A program made the translations under genes and the position numbers. From Actinomycetota bacterium (GTDB lineage: Bacteria > Actinomycetota > AC-67), in contig VAWS01000061.1 in assembly GCA_005884515.1 (NCBI GenBank), forward strand, positions 1 to 35,799: a DNA stretch of 35,799 bases. Reading direction: 5' to 3'. Under the pieces are notes generated by a model. The model ran no database searches, was not told the origin of the DNA, and saw nothing but the letters and a program-made list of their open reading frames with translations. Each line of letters begins with the position of its first letter. The first letter of the stretch is position 1. Positions 25,251-35,059 of the stretch are shown here, piece by piece.

Positions 25251-26293
25251 AGCTGCGCGGAGTTCTGTTCAAGCTCGCGATCTTCACCGCGGCGACGCTT
25301 GCAGTCACGGTCATCCTCGCATCGCAGATCGGGAACTTCGCACTGCTGCGCGCGCGCTACTCGATTCAAGCGGCGTTCAACGACGCCACCGGCGTTGCCG
25401 CGGGGGACCCGGTAACACTGGCCGGGGTCAAGGTCGGCAAGGTCGACGGCGCGCGCGTCGATCACGGCATCGCGATCGTGAAGCTCGCGATAGACAAGAG
25501 CGTCAAGCTACCGAAGGCGACCCATATCGAGATCCGTTATCGCAACCTGCTCGGCTTGCGCGTCGTGAACCTGGATCCCGGAACGGGGGCCGCTCCCTAC
25601 CTCTCACCCGGCGACTTGGTTCCCACGACGCAAACCGAGGGGCCGCTCGACCTGGACACGATCTTCAACAACCTGAGACCGCTCCTTACCGGCATCAACC
25701 CGTCCGACATCAACGCGCTGAGCGAAGCTCTGGTGCAAGCGATCGCACCGCACAAGGGCGACATCGACGCGATATTGAGCGACACCTCGAAGCTGCTCGG
25801 AACCCTTTCGACGAAAGACGCACAGATCGGCAGCCTCGTCGACGGGCTGAGCACGGTATCGACGGCCGTCGCCGATCAACGCGTCCAGCTCGAGCAACTC
25901 CTTTCCAATCTCGCCACGATCGCAGACACGCTCGCCTCGGATTCGGGGCAGCTCGACCGCGTGTTGATCAACCTGAACACGGCTACCGGCGAGCTCGCGA
26001 AGCTGGTCAAGACGAACAGGGCCTCGCTCGAGCGGGACATAGGCAACGTGGCGACGCTGCTCGAGTTGGTGCGCAAGCATCAGGCCGACCTCGTGCAGAT
26101 CCTCCAGCACCTCGACGACGTCCAGCGCGCGACGCTTAAAGCGATGTCGTACGGCGAGTGGGTAAACCTTTACATCCCCGCGTTCTGCCTCGCCGGGACG
26201 TCCGGGTGCGAGAACGCCGTTTCGTCCGGCTCGGCCGCGGGACAGCCGGATATCACGTCGATCCTGTCGGGCCTGCCGGGAGGGAAGCCGTGA
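25247..26293 (+). CDS. mceB: Mce-family protein B-position
   Basis: IQAAFNDATGVAAGDPVTLAGVKVGKVDGARV, long helical C-terminus; 4-nt overlaps both sides. Confidence 0.9.
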   Translation: MKLRGVLFKLAIFTAATLAVTVILASQIGNFALLRARYSIQAAFNDATGVAAGDPVTLAGVKVGKVDGARVDHGIAIVKLAIDKSVKLPKATHIEIRYRNLLGLRVVNLDPGTGAAPYLSPGDLVPTTQTEGPLDLDTIFNNLRPLLTGINPSDINALSEALVQAIAPHKGDIDAILSDTSKLLGTLSTKDAQIGSLVDGLSTVSTAVADQRVQLEQLLSNLATIADTLASDSGQLDRVLINLNTATGELAKLVKTNRASLERDIGNVATLLELVRKHQADLVQILQHLDDVQRATLKAMSYGEWVNLYIPAFCLAGTSGCENAVSSGSAAGQPDITSILSGLPGGKP

Positions 26294-27405
26294 AGTCCTT
26301 CCGGGAGCGCAATCAGGTCGCGGTGGGCATCGTGTCGATCATCGTGCTCGCCCTGATCTTCCTGCTGGCGTTCGATTTCAAGAAGCTCCCGTTCATCTCC
26401 CACAACTACACGGTCACGGCGGAGTTCGCCGACGCGGCGGGCCTATCGCCGGGAAGCGACGTTCGCATCGCCGGTTTGAAGGTCGGCACGGTCTCCAAGG
26501 TGAAGCTCGACGGCGACCGCGTCCTCGTCACGCTTTCGGTCGGCGGTGGGGTAACGATCCCGCGCGACGCGACGGCCGCGATCTCGCTGAAGACGATCCT
26601 CGGCACCAAGTCGGTCGTCATCGATGCACAAGGTCCGGGGCCGTACATGAAGAACGGTGATCGCATCCCGCTCGACCGGACCGAGATCCCGTTCGAGATC
26701 TATCAAACGGCCAACGCGACGGTCGACCTGCTCACCAACGTCAACGGCAAGGAGCTGAACGAGGCGTTCAAGGCGCTGGCTGCGATCACGGCCGACCCGC
26801 ACCGGAACGTCGCCGGCACGCTCAAGGGTGCTGCGAAGGTGCTCTCGGCCCTCGGCTCCAAGTCGCAGTCGCTCGACACGGTGCTGTCGAAAGGCGATGA
26901 GATCCTCGCGTCGCTGGACGCATCGGCTCCGAACATCCAGACGATCCTCTCGCAGCTCAACACTGTGATGGGCGTGCTCGCACAACGCCGCGCCGTCGTC
27001 CAGAGCTTGCTGCGGAACACGGACGAGCTGGCCGGTCAGCTCGGCGGACTCCTGCGCGCCAAGCGTCCGGATCTCGACACCATCCTCAACGATCTGCACA
27101 GCACGCTCGCGTTGGTGGACGCGAACCTCGGACAGGTCGAGGAAGCACTGAAGCTGATCGGGCCGTCCGCCGAAGCGTTCGCGCGCATCGTGTACCGGGG
27201 CCGCTGGGCCGGCATCTGCATCATGGCGATCGAAGCGAGCTCGATCCCCCCGCTCCCGCCGGTCAAGATCGGAACCGGCGGGGCCGCCGGGCCTCCCCAG
27301 GACTGTGCCGCCGCGAGCGCCGGCGCGACGAACATCGTGTCCACTACGTCGACGTCCGGCGCGCCGCAGTGGAGCCCGCTCGTGGAAGGGTGGATGACCA
27401 AGTGA
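26290..27405 (+). CDS. mceC: Mce-family protein C-position
   Basis: VTAEFADAAGLSPGSDVRIAGLKVGTVSKVKLDGDRVLVTLSV; GTG 26290 in GTGA overlap. Confidence 0.9.
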   Translation: MKSFRERNQVAVGIVSIIVLALIFLLAFDFKKLPFISHNYTVTAEFADAAGLSPGSDVRIAGLKVGTVSKVKLDGDRVLVTLSVGGGVTIPRDATAAISLKTILGTKSVVIDAQGPGPYMKNGDRIPLDRTEIPFEIYQTANATVDLLTNVNGKELNEAFKALAAITADPHRNVAGTLKGAAKVLSALGSKSQSLDTVLSKGDEILASLDASAPNIQTILSQLNTVMGVLAQRRAVVQSLLRNTDELAGQLGGLLRAKRPDLDTILNDLHSTLALVDANLGQVEEALKLIGPSAEAFARIVYRGRWAGICIMAIEASSIPPLPPVKIGTGGAAGPPQDCAAASAGATNIVSTTSTSGAPQWSPLVEGWMTK

Positions 27406-28685
27406 CCGGCTCCCGGCGGCTGCTCGCGATCGCGATCGCGTTCACGTTCCTGGCCGGAACCGTCGCGCTCGCGGTGAAGCCGAGCACCGATCAGGGCTCG
27501 ATCAAGGTCACCGCGATGTTCACGAAGACCATCGGCCTGTTCCCGTCGTCGCGCGTGATGGTGCTCGGCGTCGCCGTCGGTCGCGTCGTATCCGTTACGC
27601 CGGTGGGCAACGACGTCAAGGTCGTGATGCGGATCGACAAGACGCGCAAGATCCCTGCGGACGCGCGCGCGACGATCGTCCCGATCTCGTTGATCTCGGA
27701 CCGCTACGTGCAGCTGTTCCCGCCGTATTCATCCGGAGCAGCGTTGAAGACCGGCGACGTCATCGGCACCGACCACACGTTCATCCCCGCCGAGCTCGAC
27801 GATCTCCTGACGCAGCTCAAGAAGCTGCTCGACGCGCTGGAGCAAGGCACGCAGGGCGGCTCGCCGGCGCTGGGCGTGCTCGTGAGCAATCTGTCCCAGT
27901 CCCTGCGGGGTGTCGGCGGCGACCTCAGCGCAACGCTCGAAGGCGGCGGGAAGGTGAGCGCGACCGTGCTAACGCGGTCGGCCGACCTCGATCAGATCGT
28001 CGTCCATCTATCGTCGTTGATATCGGCGCTGGCCCAGCGGCGCTCCGACCTCGTCGACCTCAATACGCACCTCGCCGAAGCCTTCGGCGCGATCGCGGAC
28101 GAGCGCGCGAGCTTCGGCGGATCGCTTGCGAACATCGCGCTCCTGACCGATCAGCTCTCTTCGCTGGTACATGACCACAAGGCCGCGCTGGAGACCGACC
28201 TCGTCACGCTGTCGAAGACGACGCAAGCGATCATCCGGCACCAAGACTCGCTGGAACGAGCGGTGGAGTGGACGCCCGTGCTGGACGACGGCGTGGAGGG
28301 GCATCACAACGGCGGCGCGGTGGACTTCTCCGGCCCGGGCCCGGTGCACATCGACGTCCGCGACGCGCACTTGACGACGTGCCCGCCGGGCGTGCCGGTC
28401 GCCCTCTGCGTGCTGCTCGGTCTCGAGGGACTGCCGCTGTCGGGATCGTCGGCTCAAACGGCGCCGCCGGCTCCGTCCGCGAAGGCGTCACCGGCGCCCT
28501 CGGCCGGGAACGCGCCGAACACCGTCCCGAACCTGCTCGACCTCTTGCCGAAACTGCCGCTGCTTGGACCGTCGACCTCATCCGGGCCGGCGCCCGCCCC
28601 GTCGAGCACGCCGGGCGGGTTGCTCGGCGGGCTGCTCGACCGGATCGGCGGCAGCCTCGATCACGCGTTCAGGTGGTTGTGGTGA
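27402..28685 (+). CDS. mceD: Mce-family protein D-position
   Basis: VTAMFTKTIGLFPSSRVMVLGVAVGRVVSVTP; Pro/Ala/Ser-rich C-terminus; GTG 27402. Confidence 0.9.
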   Translation: MTGSRRLLAIAIAFTFLAGTVALAVKPSTDQGSIKVTAMFTKTIGLFPSSRVMVLGVAVGRVVSVTPVGNDVKVVMRIDKTRKIPADARATIVPISLISDRYVQLFPPYSSGAALKTGDVIGTDHTFIPAELDDLLTQLKKLLDALEQGTQGGSPALGVLVSNLSQSLRGVGGDLSATLEGGGKVSATVLTRSADLDQIVVHLSSLISALAQRRSDLVDLNTHLAEAFGAIADERASFGGSLANIALLTDQLSSLVHDHKAALETDLVTLSKTTQAIIRHQDSLERAVEWTPVLDDGVEGHHNGGAVDFSGPGPVHIDVRDAHLTTCPPGVPVALCVLLGLEGLPLSGSSAQTAPPAPSAKASPAPSAGNAPNTVPNLLDLLPKLPLLGPSTSSGPAPAPSSTPGGLLGGLLDRIGGSLDHAFRWLW

Positions 28686-29734
28686 AGCGCGCGCTCGGCC
28701 TCATCGGCGTGCTGCTCGTCACGAGCGGCCTCGCCGCGTGCGGGAGCGGCGGCGGCTCGATCAAGGTCGATGCGATCTTCCATCAGGTGGGAGACCTTCC
28801 GCGGTTCGCGACCGTGCAGTCTTCGGACGTCGTGATCGGCAGCGTCCGCGCGATCAACCTCGATGGTTACAACGCGCGCGTGACGCTTCGGATCGATAAG
28901 GGCGCGCGCATCCCGCGCAACGCGCTCGCGCTGATCCGCTCGACGTCGCTCCTCGGCGAGGAGTTCGTCGAGCTGCGCGCGCCCTCCAACGAGACCCCTT
29001 CGCCGCAGCCGCTGCAGAACGGCGACGTCATCCCCTTGGATCGGACCAGTCGTATCCCGGGCCTCGACGATGCGCTCATCTCGCTCGGCCGTCTGCTGCA
29101 GGGTGGGACCACCGCCGACCTCGCCACGGTGATCCGCTCGTCGTCGCAGATCCTGAAGGACAAAGGTACGGAGCTCGGGCAGATCTTCAGTGAGCTGCGG
29201 CAGATCACTCCCGTGCTCGCGAACCGCGCGCCGGACCTCGCAACCGCGATCGACAACCTCAACAGCGCGATCTCGGCGGTTGCTGGAAGCACCGATATTG
29301 TCGCGCGCGCGATCTCGTCTACCGCCGACGCGACGGAGATCCTCGCGGCGCAGCGTGCCGACCTCGATCGGTTGGTGTCGTCGCTGGACAACGCGTCGTC
29401 GGTGCTTGCGCGGTTCACGAAGGCGACAGAGCCGTCGACCGACCGCCAGGTCAAAGACCTGACGCTCGTCCTCGACAAGGTCATGACGGCGACCGGCGAC
29501 CTCGACAAGGCGCTCAGCTCGCTGGCGAGGTTCACAGATCTGTGGCCGCGGGCGTTCCCCGGTGACTACCTCCAGCTCGACGTCATCTTGTCCCTGACAA
29601 ACACGGGACCGCCGGGGACCGGATCGGCGGCGCTCTCCCCGAGCGCGCCGGCCGTCGCGCAGGCACCGGCTGCGTCGAAACAGGCGTCGAAGGCGTCGAC
29701 CCTCGCCGACCTGCTGTGGGGGCCGACGCGATGA
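28682..29734 (+). CDS. mceE: Mce-family lipoprotein E-position
   Basis: Lipobox-like LVTSGLAACGSGGG, MCE domain IKVDAIFHQVGDLPRFATVQSSDVVIGSVRAINL; GTG 28682. Confidence 0.9.
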   Translation: MKRALGLIGVLLVTSGLAACGSGGGSIKVDAIFHQVGDLPRFATVQSSDVVIGSVRAINLDGYNARVTLRIDKGARIPRNALALIRSTSLLGEEFVELRAPSNETPSPQPLQNGDVIPLDRTSRIPGLDDALISLGRLLQGGTTADLATVIRSSSQILKDKGTELGQIFSELRQITPVLANRAPDLATAIDNLNSAISAVAGSTDIVARAISSTADATEILAAQRADLDRLVSSLDNASSVLARFTKATEPSTDRQVKDLTLVLDKVMTATGDLDKALSSLARFTDLWPRAFPGDYLQLDVILSLTNTGPPGTGSAALSPSAPAVAQAPAASKQASKASTLADLLWGPTR

Positions 29735-30765
29735 GGCTCGACCGGCGGCTGATCATCAACACGAGCGCGTTCCTGCTGCTCTCGGCGGCCCTCGTGCTCC
29801 TGCTCGCCGTGCAGGTACTGCCGACGGTGTTCGGGAGCACGTACCACATCTACGGGATCTTCCCGACCGCCGGCGGCGTCGCGACGAACCAAGAGGTGTC
29901 GTACCGCGGCGTCCAGGTCGGCCGGGTCGGCCACATGTCGCTCACGCGCGACGCGGTCAAGATCGAGATGATCATCAACAGCAAGTGGAAGATCCCCAAG
30001 GACGGCACGCGCGCGCAGGTCCAGTTCAAGAGCGCGGTCGGCGAGCAGTTCATCGACCTTCTTCCGGTGTCGGCCTCAGGGCCCATATTCCACAGCGGTG
30101 ACGTCATCCCGGAGTCGCTGACGCAAACGCCGCTCCAGATCGAGGATCTCCTCAAAGAGTTCACCGTGGTGCTGAACTCGATCGACCCGAAAGAGCTCGG
30201 CACCGTGATCCACGAGCTCGGCACCGGCTTGACCGGACACGGACCAGACCTGCGAGCGCTCATCAAGGCCCTCGATCAGCTCGCAACGATCGGCGCCGAC
30301 CGCAGCGGCGAGATCGCGTCGCTTCTTTCGAACAGCGCCGATCGCACGCTCGACACCGACATCATCTCGCTGCTGAACGACCGCAAGCCCCAGATCGATA
30401 CGGTGGTGTCCGACCTGGCTACCGTCACGCGTAACACGCACAAGCACCTCGAGAGTCTCGACTTGCTCCTCACGTACCTCGGACCGTTCCTCAGCGACGT
30501 GTCCGCCGCGTACGCAGCGCCGTACTTCATCTTCAACATGGTCGAGAACCAGCAGCCGGTCCAGTGCAGCTACAACCCGAGCAGCCGTCCGGTGCGCTCC
30601 GTCACCGACGTGGGGCCGAAGGAGCCGGTCACCAACTTCCGCTGCGCCGGCACGTCTGCTTCGATGACCGCCGCTGCACCGCCGCCCATCGTGCCCCTGA
30701 CCCCCACGGCACAGCTCCAGCTCGAACGGGTATCGTGGTTGCACCTCTACACCTTGGGATACTGA
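29731..30765 (+). CDS. mceF: Mce-family protein F-position
   Basis: YHIYGIFPTAGGVATNQEVSYRGVQVGRVGHMSL; ATG 29731. Confidence 0.9.
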   Translation: MRLDRRLIINTSAFLLLSAALVLLLAVQVLPTVFGSTYHIYGIFPTAGGVATNQEVSYRGVQVGRVGHMSLTRDAVKIEMIINSKWKIPKDGTRAQVQFKSAVGEQFIDLLPVSASGPIFHSGDVIPESLTQTPLQIEDLLKEFTVVLNSIDPKELGTVIHELGTGLTGHGPDLRALIKALDQLATIGADRSGEIASLLSNSADRTLDTDIISLLNDRKPQIDTVVSDLATVTRNTHKHLESLDLLLTYLGPFLSDVSAAYAAPYFIFNMVENQQPVQCSYNPSSRPVRSVTDVGPKEPVTNFRCAGTSASMTAAAPPPIVPLTPTAQLQLERVSWLHLYTLGY

Positions 30766-31367
30766 TGGCGACCGAGCAGAAGCCGCACACGACGGGATCA
30801 GGCCCGTGGTTCGGGGACGCGATGGACGAAGACGTTCCCGCCCCGATGCCGACGCTCCTTCAAGAGCGCCACGAACGCCGCCCGGTCGGTGCGTGGATCG
30901 CGATCGCAGCCGGCGTCGGGATCATCGCGCTGTTGGCAGTGTCGGTCCTCCTGTTCCGCAGCAATGCCCCCGAGCACACGCGCTCGGACGTGCTCGCGCT
31001 CTCACGACGGTTCGTCGTCTCTCTTACGACCTACGACGCGGCGACCCTTCCGACCCAGCGAACGACCGTGCTTGCGATGTCCAGCGGGCAGTTCCGGTCC
31101 GACTTCGATCGCCTCACGAGCAACCCTAAGTTCGCGTCTGCGGTGAGCGCCACCAAAGCGACGTCGCAGGGGAAGATCGTCAACCTTGCCGTCTCATCGG
31201 TGAGCGGTGACAACGCGACGCTGCTCGCCGTCGTCGACGTCACGGTGACGAACAAGGATTCGACGGCTCCACGCGTCGACCGGCAGGTTCTCCAGATGAC
31301 GCTGGTTCACGCGTCGAGCGGCTGGAAGGTCGACTCCGTCACGCTGCTCGGCAAGCTGACGACCTAG
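30765..31367 (+). CDS. Mce-associated membrane protein
   Basis: TGATG coupling to mceF; one TM helix followed by VLALSRRFVVSLTTYDAATLPTQRTTVLAMSSGQFRSDFDR, typical of Mce-associated proteins. Confidence 0.85.
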   Translation: MATEQKPHTTGSGPWFGDAMDEDVPAPMPTLLQERHERRPVGAWIAIAAGVGIIALLAVSVLLFRSNAPEHTRSDVLALSRRFVVSLTTYDAATLPTQRTTVLAMSSGQFRSDFDRLTSNPKFASAVSATKATSQGKIVNLAVSSVSGDNATLLAVVDVTVTNKDSTAPRVDRQVLQMTLVHASSGWKVDSVTLLGKLTT

Positions 31368-32597
31368 ACGAGCACTGCCGTGGGTGCGTCCGGCATCTCT
31401 GCCGGCTCGGTGCGCGCGCGCGGGCCGGCCCGGAGCCCGATCAGCATCTCCGGAACGCCGGCCGCGAAGATCGCGAGGAACGGGAGCAACGGCATCCGGT
31501 AGCGCGCGAGCGGCAGGAACACGCTGAAGAAGCCCACGAAGTAGCCGGCGACGATGACGAGCAGCCAGATCTCACCCCAGCGGCGCCGGTACGCGAGCGC
31601 GAGCACGGCGGCGATGAAGACCAACGGGTAGATCACGCGCTCGTCGAGGCGGGGCGGGCGCCACCCGTGGAGCGTGTACCAGTCCCGGATGTACGGGTCG
31701 GGGTAGGAGAAGAACAGGCCGACGTCGCGGACCCATCCGATCGCCGCCTTGCTCGGATGCGCCCTGATCCACGACAGCGCGAGGCGCCGCCACTCGTTGT
31801 CTTGCTGGATCTCGGGCAGGGACGAACGCGTGCAAGCGCAGCTCGTTCCGGATCGTCCAGGGCGCGACAACGCCGTACGCGGCGACGAGGAAAACCGCTC
31901 CGAGCGCGAGCGCGCGGCGGCTGCGGCCGGTGACGAACGCGATATAGATGGCGATCGGTACGGGCAGCAGAAGCACCTGCGGCCGGACCAGGATCGCGTA
32001 GCCGAGCAACAGCCCCGAGCACACCAACAAGTGCCACGACCGTCGCCGCAACCCGAAGAACGCGAGCGCGATAGAGCCGAAGAGGGTCGCCGTGAAGAGG
32101 ATCTCCGACATGTTGAGCTGCGCATAGGTTGGGAGCACACCGGTCGCGACGAGGATCGCCTCGCTCAGCAGCGCGGCGAGCGGCCCGAAGAGCCGCAACG
32201 AGATCAGCCCCGCGGTGAGAACGATGAGCCCGACCAGCGCGGCCTGGACCCCGCGCCTGGTCGCCGCGTCGTCGGCGTGGAGCTCCTTCAACGTCACGAG
32301 CATGAACGGATAGCCCGGCGGCACGTACGCCGAGTACGGCACCGAGCGAAGCTCTTCCTTCGCGAGCTTCGACGTCGCCGTGTCGCCGTAGAAGCCCAGC
32401 CGGTACAGGTTGGTCGCCCACAGCTCGTACCGGCGTTCGTCGAAGCCCGGCGTGCGCGCTGCCGGCGCCCCGGTCAGGGCGGCTTGGACGGTAGCGATCG
32501 CAGCGATGGCGAGCATCCCTGCGATGACCTTCTTCGACGGGCGGCTTCGGACGGGTTGCTCGCGCACTGGGACGGGCGCCGGTGTGTCCGGCGGCAC
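31364..32597 (-). pseudogene. Glycosyltransferase family 39/ArnT-like membrane protein, split over two frames
   Basis: ORF 31572..32597 reads as a multi-TM protein to APWTIRNELRLHAFVP; the continuation LPEIQQDNEWRRLALSWIRAHPSKAAIGW... lies in the frame of 31364..32140. Junction near 31820-31830. Confidence 0.75.
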
Positions 32598-32689
32598 GGG
32601 CGCGGGGGGTGGACGTCTCGTCGCGATCGGTGACTCCTTCTAGCGGCCGAGCGTCCGCGATGAGCATAAGGACCGGAGGTCAACTTCAC

Positions 32690-32707
32690 CGTCGCCGGGA
32701 GGCGACG
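32690..32707. other. Perfect small hairpin in divergent intergenic region
   Basis: CGTCGCC-GGGA-GGCGACG. Confidence 0.5.
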
Positions 32708-32771
32708 TTAGGAAAACTTGAGATGAACGGAAGGCGCACTTAGGCTTCGCACCCGATCGCAGCCGGATCGG

Positions 32772-33233
32772 ATGGACGAGGGGGATGCAGTGGCCCGGAT
32801 CGAGTTCGACGTCGATACGGCGTTGCCGCCGGAGAAAGTGAAAGCGATGCTGCTCGACTTCTCCGATCGCCGGCCCGACACGTGGCCCGGCCTCGGGCGG
32901 GACCAGTACAAGGTGTACTCGATCGGCGAGACGTCCGCCGAGATCCGTGAGGGAAACAAGCGGCCCAACGTGTGGGCGCGAGAGCGCTACGACTGGTCGC
33001 GACCCGGGATCGTCCGGTGGGAAGTGATCGAGAGCAACTTCTCGGCCCCGGGGAGCTTCCTCGAAGCGCACCTAAATCCGAAAGAAGGCGGCGGGACCAG
33101 CGTGCACATCGTCTGGAGCCGCTCGCCGACCTCGGCCATGGGCCGTTTCGCGCTCGGCCTCATCAAGGTGACCAAAGGCGCGCCCGTGAAGGCATCCTTG
33201 AAGGCAGCGTTCAAGAAAGCGGAAGCGTCCTAG
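32772..33233 (+). CDS. SRPBCC-family protein
   Basis: ARIEFDVDTALPPEKVKAMLLDFSDRRPDTWPGL...YKVYSIGETSAEIREG...YDWSRPGIVRWEVIESNF. Confidence 0.75.
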   Translation: MDEGDAVARIEFDVDTALPPEKVKAMLLDFSDRRPDTWPGLGRDQYKVYSIGETSAEIREGNKRPNVWARERYDWSRPGIVRWEVIESNFSAPGSFLEAHLNPKEGGGTSVHIVWSRSPTSAMGRFALGLIKVTKGAPVKASLKAAFKKAEAS

Positions 33234-33253
33234 GCGCTGAGCGCTTCCCGCGG

Positions 33254-33568
33254 TTACACGTTCGAGCTGGTGCCGGTCGCGCTCGTCCTGCTCGACGGGC
33301 GTGGGCAGTTGTGACGGGCCGTCCCCGAGTTCTCAGCTTGCTCCTGCGCGGTGGTTTCCTGCTTCTCGTGCGCAGCGCTCTCGTTGGACTTCGGGGTCGT
33401 GCTCGGCGAGGCCGTCGCGGCAACGGCCGTGCCCGTGAGCGCGGTGGTGGTCCCACCGGTGGCGGCCGTGGCTGCGCCGCCCGACAGCATCATCCCGCCG
33501 ATGAACCCGCCGGTCGCGAGCGCGCCGGCGAGCGCGAGCGAAACGATCCCTCTGCGGAGTCCCCTCAT
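33254..33568 (-). CDS. Small secreted Ala/Thr/Ser-rich protein
   Basis: MRGLRRGIVSLALAGALATGGFIGGMMLSGGAATAATGG signal/TM segment, then a low-complexity hydrophilic tail. Confidence 0.55.
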   Translation of the reverse strand: MRGLRRGIVSLALAGALATGGFIGGMMLSGGAATAATGGTTTALTGTAVAATASPSTTPKSNESAAHEKQETTAQEQAENSGTARHNCPRPSSRTSATGTSSNV

Positions 33569-33650
33569 CGATCCATCCTCCCCTTCGGTGGTCCATCCGA
33601 TCCTGCTCCCCGAATCTGGCAAGGCCCTGTGATCTGGATAGGAGTTTCGC

Positions 33651-34985
33651 GTGCGAGACCGCATCCGACTCGCCTCGGAAGAGGGAACGGGCGGGCGCGC
33701 AGCGAAATCCCGACGCGTGACTCCTTTGAGACGACGTCTGATCGTTGCGATAGCCGTGTCGGCCTTGGCGACCCAGGCGGCGCACGCAGCGAACGGTCCA
33801 AAACCGCCGCAAGGCTTCTGGGTGGCCGGCGACCTGCACGTGCACACGATCTACGGCCACGACACCTGCATCACGCCGACGCAGGCATGGGATCCGAGCA
33901 CGCCGAACAGAGCTGCTCGAACGTCGTGCGACGCCCCCTACACCGTGAGCTTCACTCCAGCCCAACGATTTGGGGAAGCGCTTTCACGCGGCTTGAGCTT
34001 CCTGACGATCAGCGATCACAACAACGTCGTCAATCAAACCGATCCCGACGAGCTCGCCTGGCGTGCTGCTCACCCGAGCTTCGTCGCCATCCCCGCGTAC
34101 GAGAACTCGCAGCCTGGGCACGTGCAGATGCTCGGTGCGCGCGCCTGCTACTCGAACACCGGGCCGATCGCGGGTGCGACGGTGGAGTGCGACCACGACG
34201 TCACCGACCAGTCCGCGGCCGGAGAGACCGCCCTCGCCGACGCGTTGCGCGCGAACGGCGGCGTGTTTCAGATCAATCATCCGAGCGACATGAGCTGGCT
34301 TTCGAAGTTCGGCCATACCGTCGTTCCCGATACGGTGGAAGTCTGGAACATCGGGCCCTGGATCTACCAGCACCCGTTCCCGGCGAGCAACGACAACAAC
34401 TTCTCGCTCGATTGGTACGACGGTTTCCTCCGCGCGGGCTACGAGGTCGGCGCAACCGGAGGCAGCGACAGTCACTGGGTCATAACCGATCCCGCACAAG
34501 GCGTGGGTGAGCCGACGACGTGGGTCTTCGTCCGCGCACTCACCGTGCAAGGGGTGCTCGACGGGATACGCGCGCACCACACGTTCGTTTCGGCGCTGCC
34601 GCCTGCGCTCCTCGGCCCGCAGCTGTTGCTCGAAGCCGATGGAAATGGAGACGGTGTGTTCGAGGCGATCGCCGGCTCGGAGACGCGTCCCGGATCCACG
34701 TTCCGCGCGCGAACGGTAGGGGCTTTGCCGGGAAGCATCCTGCGCATCGTCACGGATGCCGGGAGCACGGACGTGACGCTCGGCGCCTCGACGAGCTACA
34801 CGTTCCGACCCGGCTTGAATGGGCTCCCTACGGCCGCTTCCTTCGTCCGCGCGGAGCTGCTCGAACCGGACGCGCGCGCCGCCAGGCAGCAAACCTGCGA
34901 TCCGATCCTCGAGCAGCTCAAGAGCACGCTGTGCGCGGACGACCTGCTGATGGAATCGCTGACCTCACCGATCTTCGTCCGCTGA
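33651..34985 (+). CDS. CehA/McbA-family PHP-domain metallohydrolase (secreted)
   Basis: GFWVAGDLHVHTIYGHD, LSFLTISDHNN, VFQINHPSD, GATGGSDSHW metal-ligand motifs; N-terminal signal-like segment. Confidence 0.88.
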   Translation: MRDRIRLASEEGTGGRAAKSRRVTPLRRRLIVAIAVSALATQAAHAANGPKPPQGFWVAGDLHVHTIYGHDTCITPTQAWDPSTPNRAARTSCDAPYTVSFTPAQRFGEALSRGLSFLTISDHNNVVNQTDPDELAWRAAHPSFVAIPAYENSQPGHVQMLGARACYSNTGPIAGATVECDHDVTDQSAAGETALADALRANGGVFQINHPSDMSWLSKFGHTVVPDTVEVWNIGPWIYQHPFPASNDNNFSLDWYDGFLRAGYEVGATGGSDSHWVITDPAQGVGEPTTWVFVRALTVQGVLDGIRAHHTFVSALPPALLGPQLLLEADGNGDGVFEAIAGSETRPGSTFRARTVGALPGSILRIVTDAGSTDVTLGASTSYTFRPGLNGLPTAASFVRAELLEPDARAARQQTCDPILEQLKSTLCADDLLMESLTSPIFVR

Positions 34986-35059
34986 GCGCTGCGGTCGGCC
35001 TTCCCGAGTGGGAATGACGGTGCTTTGGGCTGCGTTCGGCGAATCGAGGAGGTGCCGTC

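Noticed and set aside
32972-34510. 512-aa plus-strand ORF
   Set aside because: Arg-rich out-of-frame read overlapping the SRPBCC, small secreted and PHP hydrolase genes; no domain motifs.
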